From Verrucomicrobiota bacterium (GTDB lineage: Bacteria; Verrucomicrobiota; Verrucomicrobiia; Opitutales; Opitutaceae): a stretch of DNA of 64,000 nucleotides. Numbering within the stretch: position 1 is the first letter of the stretch; each line of letters opens with the position of its first letter. The stretch spans positions 124,001 to 188,000 of the forward strand of contig JAEZGX010000041.1 of assembly GCA_023416735.1 (NCBI GenBank). The letters run 5' to 3'. The notes under the pieces are model-generated. The model worked only from the letters and a program-made list of their open reading frames with translations, searched no databases and was not told the origin of the DNA. The translations under genes and the position numbers were made by a program. Of the stretch, positions 59,901 to 64,000 are shown in pieces.

Positions 59901-62135
59901 TTAGAAGCGGCGGCTCACGCGGAACTTCACGACTCGCATGGGTCCTTGAAAGACCTGGTAATGGTTGACCGCACGAGTGAGGTTCCATTCGTCTGTGACG
60001 TTCATAACATTGAGCTGGAATTTATAGTCCTTCCAATTGTAGCTGGTCCACGCGGATGCACTCCAGCTTGCCGGCAGCCAATAATTGGACGTGGTCCATG
60101 CCGCCACGGCGTCTTTCCATGTAAGTCCGAGGCCGGCCGCCCAGCCCTTCAAGGCGCCTTCGCGTGGTGCAAAGCGTGTGGTGAAGCTTGCAGTATACCG
60201 GGGAACGTTCCTGGCGACGTTATACAAGGCCGGCGGAGTGGGCGCGGGTAACCGCGCATCCTGCAGCGCTCCACCAAACCCGACCTGAAGCGATTCCAGC
60301 ATCTGCCAGTGCATATCGAGCTCCAGTCCCTGCGTGCGCTGCCTGGCCGTCTGGATGTAGAAGCCAGGACGCTCCGGATCGGGATCGCGCTCTTTGATAT
60401 TGGTCATCCGCAGATCATAGGCGGACAACGTGCCCGACAAACGACCGTCGAAGAAGTTCGCCTTCAACCCGACCTCGTCCAAAATCCCTTCCAACGGCTT
60501 GAACGGGCGTCCATCCGGCTGAGCCCCATAATTCGGGGTATAGTTCGTCGCGTGGCTGAAAAACACCGAGTAGCTCCGGGACGGCTTAACGACCGCTCCA
60601 TACCGGTGCGTGTAGGCATGACCGCGGTTGAGCTCGCCTTCCTGCCCCGTCAGCAAGTTGTTCGTCTTGGTATCGTAATCATCATATCGGATGCCGGCCA
60701 CGAACTGCAGCTTGTCGCCAAAAAACTGGATATGATCGCGAATGGCCCACGCAGCCGAGTGATCATATCTCTGCGTCCGCGCGTGCGTATACGTGGGCAT
60801 CTGGGGCGAGAAATAATAATTGGGATCGTCCGTGAGATAGAGATAGTTCGTCTCCCCGGTGTTTAGATTCTCGTAGTTCTGAAACAGCGACTTCTGGTTA
60901 TACTGTGCGATCGCGAGAATCTTGTGCGAGTGACTCGCCAATTGAAGGTCGTAAACCGCATCCACGGCAGATGTGAAGAAGAACTGGTCGTCACTATAGT
61001 CGCGCCAACCGCGGCGAATTCGATACGCCTGTTCGGCGGCATCATAGGATATGCCTCCGCTGTGCGGAAAGACATCTTCCGCCTCATGGTCCCACCACGT
61101 GGCCGTGCTGGTCAAACGGACCGCCAGGTTGTCCGTCGGCTGGGTCTCGAGATACATATAGGGCGCGTGTTTGCGGTTCCGAGAATAGCCTTGCGGGCTC
61201 GAGACCGTAAAATCGCGAGGCAAGACGCCCCAAGTCGTGATGCCACCCTCTTCTTTCGTGAGGCCGAACGGCAGCTCGACCTCGCCAAACACGGTGCTCG
61301 TAGGATACCACATGGCGAGCTCTCCCCAGTGCTTGAAGCCTTTTTCCTCGAGCAACTCACCCACCAGCTTTAGCTGAACCCGGTCACTGATTTTCCACGT
61401 GACTTGCGGCGTCGCGGTCCAGCGATGGAGATAAGCGAATTTGACCGCGACGTTATTCACCATGTTTTCATCCCGTCCCGTCGCGATGAGGCGGACGGAC
61501 ACCTTGTCGTTGATCGGCTTCGTGTAGTCGAACTCCGCCTTCAACTGCCCGTGATTGCCGACGGTAACGGCGATCTCACCCTGCTCCTTCCAAAGTGGCT
61601 CCTTGCGCACGCGGTTCAGGACGCCGCCGATGGCCGTCGAGCCGTAGACGAGCGCCGACGGGCCCTTCAACACCTCGAGGCGCTGGAAATTGAACGGTTC
61701 GGCGCCGGCCTGGCTTTGATACTGGTTGTCGATGATACCATTGGTGTAATGATCGCGCACAGTATATCCGCGGATCATGACGCTGTCGCCGACGTTCGAC
61801 TCGATCGAGACCCCGGGCACATACTGCAAGACGTCAAACACTTCGCTCGGTTGGAAGTCCTGCATGAACGCCTGGTTGATGACATTGATCGCTTGCGGAG
61901 TGTCGATCAACGCCGTGTTCGTTCGAGTGACACCGATGGCATTGGTGGTGGAGTAGCCCACGTCCCGGCTGTCGGTCACCTGAAACACATTCAGAATCAC
62001 GGTCTCGTCATCGGCCTGCGAATCCGCAGTCGTGGGGGCCGCTTGCTGCGCCAGCGCCGGAAATGCGCATGTGCATGATATCAAGAGCCCCGCCAGGAGT
62101 GCTGGCAAGGTTTTGGAGCGCAGGAGTGGATTCAT
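59901..62135 (-). CDS. TonB-dependent outer-membrane receptor
   Basis: A 744-residue receptor: signal peptide (LPALLAGLLISCTCAFPALAQ), plug (VILNVFQVTDSRDVGYSTTNAIG, TPQAINVINQAFMQDF, VMIRGYTVRDHYTNGI, LEVLKGPSALVYG) and barrel ending in RVSRRF. By fold it resembles FhuE/FpvA-like receptors without an STN signalling domain. It lies between two secreted sialidase-fold proteins on the same strand, so a glycan fragment is a likely cargo. A CTACA-A-TGTAG inverted repeat (62139-62149) sits four bases before the start codon and could mask the ribosome site. Confidence 0.9.
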   Translation of the reverse strand: MNPLLRSKTLPALLAGLLISCTCAFPALAQQAAPTTADSQADDETVILNVFQVTDSRDVGYSTTNAIGVTRTNTALIDTPQAINVINQAFMQDFQPSEVFDVLQYVPGVSIESNVGDSVMIRGYTVRDHYTNGIIDNQYQSQAGAEPFNFQRLEVLKGPSALVYGSTAIGGVLNRVRKEPLWKEQGEIAVTVGNHGQLKAEFDYTKPINDKVSVRLIATGRDENMVNNVAVKFAYLHRWTATPQVTWKISDRVQLKLVGELLEEKGFKHWGELAMWYPTSTVFGEVELPFGLTKEEGGITTWGVLPRDFTVSSPQGYSRNRKHAPYMYLETQPTDNLAVRLTSTATWWDHEAEDVFPHSGGISYDAAEQAYRIRRGWRDYSDDQFFFTSAVDAVYDLQLASHSHKILAIAQYNQKSLFQNYENLNTGETNYLYLTDDPNYYFSPQMPTYTHARTQRYDHSAAWAIRDHIQFFGDKLQFVAGIRYDDYDTKTNNLLTGQEGELNRGHAYTHRYGAVVKPSRSYSVFFSHATNYTPNYGAQPDGRPFKPLEGILDEVGLKANFFDGRLSGTLSAYDLRMTNIKERDPDPERPGFYIQTARQRTQGLELDMHWQMLESLQVGFGGALQDARLPAPTPPALYNVARNVPRYTASFTTRFAPREGALKGWAAGLGLTWKDAVAAWTTSNYWLPASWSASAWTSYNWKDYKFQLNVMNVTDEWNLTRAVNHYQVFQGPMRVVKFRVSRRF

Positions 62136-62187
62136 AATCTACAATGTAGTTTTATCGGTGCTTATAGTTTTATGGTTTATGGATCGC

Positions 62188-63276
62188 TCAGAGAACCCGC
62201 AGTTTTGCGAGATAGATGGCAGCCTTGCCTTCATGGCTTGAATAATAGGAGATCCAGACCTGGTCTTTTATTTGCACCATGCCCGGATAACTGCAGTCGC
62301 CTCCACTCGGGAGCGTGACCAGTGGCGCCAAGCGTCCGTCATCTCCCAGTTGCGCCACTATGGAAGCCGCTCCGGCCCACGAGCCTTTCACCTTCATCTG
62401 GGAATAATCGCGGGTGCCAACCACCCACTCTCCGGACGTCAGCTGAATGGCATTTTGACCGCCAAACCGGTAATTGGACTTCGACCACTGCCATTTCTTA
62501 TAGGGCGGAGCGCTCGTTCCAACAAATCCCATGGGATCGTCGGGATCCTCGCGCCGGACAAGCGCGAGCATCTTTCCGTCGCTCGTGAACCTCAGGGTCG
62601 TCTCGTTCGGCCGCCCCTCGACGCGCAAGCGGGTGATCGGCTTCCACTGAATCCCATCGGTCGAACGATATAATTTGAGAACGCCGTCGGGTTTCTTCGA
62701 CCAGCTTGCCACCTGGCGCTGCGGGAAATTGTCATAAGCCGCTCCATACGCCACGCCGTCGTGCCAGGTCACCCGCCACAGCCATTCATTTGGCCCCACG
62801 ACCGGAACGGGCTTGGTCCAGGCCAAACCGTCATCCGAGAACATGACGAGCGAGACCCGGCCCTTGAGCTTCTTGCCCTCATAGAAAGAACTGCCGCAGT
62901 TGATCATCAGACGGTCCTGCGGAGTGACGGAGAATTTTGGATCACGGAGATCCGCACCCGGGGCGACCAGGTAAGCGGCCGAAACCCACTCGACGCCGTC
63001 ACGGGAGCTTAGGACCCGGATCGCCCCATCCCCTCCAACGTGGCCCGCCGATTCACGGAAGGTGCACCACCAAGTGCCCCGCCAATGAATCAGGTCCGTG
63101 AAGGCATTGTGAGCCGCCGCATCCCAAATCCGACGCGTCTCCAACACCTCCAGCCGGACCGGCGCCGCCGCTCCCACCCCCGATGAAGCAGCCTTCGCCC
63201 AACTCCCAACAACGACGAAGATGGCCGCCAGAAACAGCCCTTCCAACCGGGCGGAGATACGCGTCTTGTTCCTCAT
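62188..63276 (-). CDS. Secreted sialidase-fold (BNR) protein
   Basis: A 362-residue exported protein (signal about 1-30, LEGLFLAAIFVVVGSWAKA). It opens IWDAAAHNAFTDLIHWRGTWWCTFRES with GAIRVLSSRDGVEW, followed by DPKFSVTPQDRLMINCGSS, RVSLVMFSDDGLAWTKP and SYPGMVQIKDQVWISYYSSHEG. This arrangement is that of exo-sialidase-like six-bladed propellers. It is the gene upstream of the TonB receptor (52-base gap), so the two form an operon. The frame is open to 63384, but the ATG at 63276 begins the signal peptide. Confidence 0.82.
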   Translation of the reverse strand: MRNKTRISARLEGLFLAAIFVVVGSWAKAASSGVGAAAPVRLEVLETRRIWDAAAHNAFTDLIHWRGTWWCTFRESAGHVGGDGAIRVLSSRDGVEWVSAAYLVAPGADLRDPKFSVTPQDRLMINCGSSFYEGKKLKGRVSLVMFSDDGLAWTKPVPVVGPNEWLWRVTWHDGVAYGAAYDNFPQRQVASWSKKPDGVLKLYRSTDGIQWKPITRLRVEGRPNETTLRFTSDGKMLALVRREDPDDPMGFVGTSAPPYKKWQWSKSNYRFGGQNAIQLTSGEWVVGTRDYSQMKVKGSWAGAASIVAQLGDDGRLAPLVTLPSGGDCSYPGMVQIKDQVWISYYSSHEGKAAIYLAKLRVL

Positions 63277-63391
63277 TTGTTCCAACAAATCGGAAGATTG
63301 TTGTTGCACTTCAAGCTTATTTTTCGAGGTTTTTTGCTCCGTCGAGAGACGTTGCCGCGGGCTCCGTCGGCCCATATAACCCACCAGCGAT

Positions 63392-64000
63392 ATGTTCCTA
63401 CCTTTATTCCGTCCGCTACCCGTCCGACTCTTTCCTCGCTTCAGCTCCGTTCGGATGCTGCCCCTCCGCTTAGCCGTGGGCCTCTGTGTTCAAGCGGGAC
63501 CCGCGCTGATCGTGTGCCGCGGCGCGGAAACCGAACATGCCCCCCTTGACCAACGCCAGCTCCGCGAGCGGTGCATCCAAATCCTCCAGCGAGAACTTCA
63601 CGAGAACTCCTCATGGCTCAAAGTGCATGCCGCCGAGGGGCTGCTGGAGCACAACCTTTCCGACGGGATCCCCTCCTTATTCAAAGCCGAACTGACGAAC
63701 GCGGCACCCCCTTATCACATCGGCGTGCTTCGAGTGCTCGCCGTGGCCGATCGCGCCGAGAAGCAATCCCACGTGTCGCAAATCCGCACGACGTTCGCCG
63801 ATCTAGATTCGCCCGCACGAGTCCACGCCACAGAGACTTTGGCGAAACTGGGCGCCGGAACGCTCCTCGATATACCGCATATAGAAGAGTGGCTGCGCGA
63901 CGCCAGCGCCCGCGACGCAGCCTACCTCTACTGGCTCCTCGCAACTGCTCCGATCGCCGAGCGTCGCGAATCCGTGCTCGACCAGCTCGCAGGCCTCCTG
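63392..64000 (+). CDS. Secreted helical-repeat (HEAT-like) protein, partial
   Basis: An open frame from ATG 63392 (or the later ATG 63455, which starts a better signal peptide, LPLRLAVGLCVQAGPALIVC) runs off the right edge. The mature part consists of repeated helix pairs of HEAT/armadillo type (SSWLKVHAAEGLLEHN, VLRVLAVADRAEKQS, SPARVHATETLAKLG, DAAYLYWLLAT). Such proteins often scaffold complexes or accompany secreted hydrolases in Verrucomicrobiota. It is divergent from the sialidase-fold gene with a 115-base gap. Function unknown. Confidence 0.7.
   Translation, partial: MFLPLFRPLPVRLFPRFSSVRMLPLRLAVGLCVQAGPALIVCRGAETEHAPLDQRQLRERCIQILQRELHENSSWLKVHAAEGLLEHNLSDGIPSLFKAELTNAAPPYHIGVLRVLAVADRAEKQSHVSQIRTTFADLDSPARVHATETLAKLGAGTLLDIPHIEEWLRDASARDAAYLYWLLATAPIAERRESVLDQLAGLL

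Noticed and set aside
57432..63276. A sialic acid catabolic locus
   Set aside because: There are only sialidase-fold proteins and a receptor; NanA, NanK and NanE are absent, and the DapA-family gene at 23109 belongs to a different operon.

Overview
The window is GC-rich DNA with very strong C/G preference at third codon positions. It carries three TonB-dependent receptors with Opitutaceae-type plug sequences (SPF-x-V motif), Tat-exported oxidoreductases, many secreted glycan-active proteins and intergenic CATCCGTG-type repeats. Together these point to a free-living or gut-associated Verrucomicrobiota bacterium of the Opitutaceae type, specialised in plant or algal polysaccharides. This is inferred from gene content; there is no rRNA in the window.

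Layout. 1-3.9 kb: tail of an unknown gene, three GNAT acetyltransferases, a DUF1810 protein and a Tat-exported Gfo/Idh/MocA oxidoreductase. 3.9-19.4 kb: a scattered pectin/rhamnogalacturonan-I-like utilisation region with a GH42 beta-galactosidase, a BNR_4-GH105 fusion, two GH43-type proteins, a PcRGLX/YetA-like lyase, L-rhamnose mutarotase and a LacI regulator, mixed with small secreted proteins and a DUF488 protein. 19.4-34.6 kb: one long leftward operon. It encodes a TonB receptor, a mutarotase-like protein, a secreted GH36 alpha-galactosidase, an IolB-like isomerase, an FGGY kinase, an FAD oxidase with a degenerate Fe-S partner, a DapA-family aldolase, an SDR dehydrogenase, a DgoD-like dehydratase and an MFS transporter. 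I read it as a non-phosphorylative (De Ley-Doudoroff-like) route for a sugar released from alpha-galactosides, with extra enzymes that the textbook route does not need. A divergent DeoR regulator and malate:quinone oxidoreductase follow.

37.4-45.8 kb: a less GC-rich, scarred stretch. It holds a 1207-residue TonB receptor with its own terminator, a truncated sensor-like gene colliding head-on with a truncated AAA_25 ATPase, a small membrane protein, and a frameshifted tyrosine recombinase whose start lies inside a 25-bp fragment resembling the 3' end of tRNA-Glu. This looks like the remains of an integrated element.

45.8-54.2 kb: a tight leftward operon for N-acetylhexosamines. It encodes a nucleotidyltransferase, an NahK-type kinase, a UDP-sugar 4-epimerase, NagB fused to a PIG-L domain, a ROK kinase and a stand-alone PIG-L deacetylase, with a divergent GntR/LacI-hybrid regulator. 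No nagA is present. The PIG-L domain fused to NagB has lost its metal ligands while the separate PIG-L keeps them, so the separate enzyme may do the deacetylation.

54.2-64 kb: another hybrid regulator, an HpcH/HpaI aldolase, an aldose 1-epimerase, two secreted sialidase-fold proteins on either side of a TonB receptor, and the start of a secreted helical-repeat protein that runs off the window.
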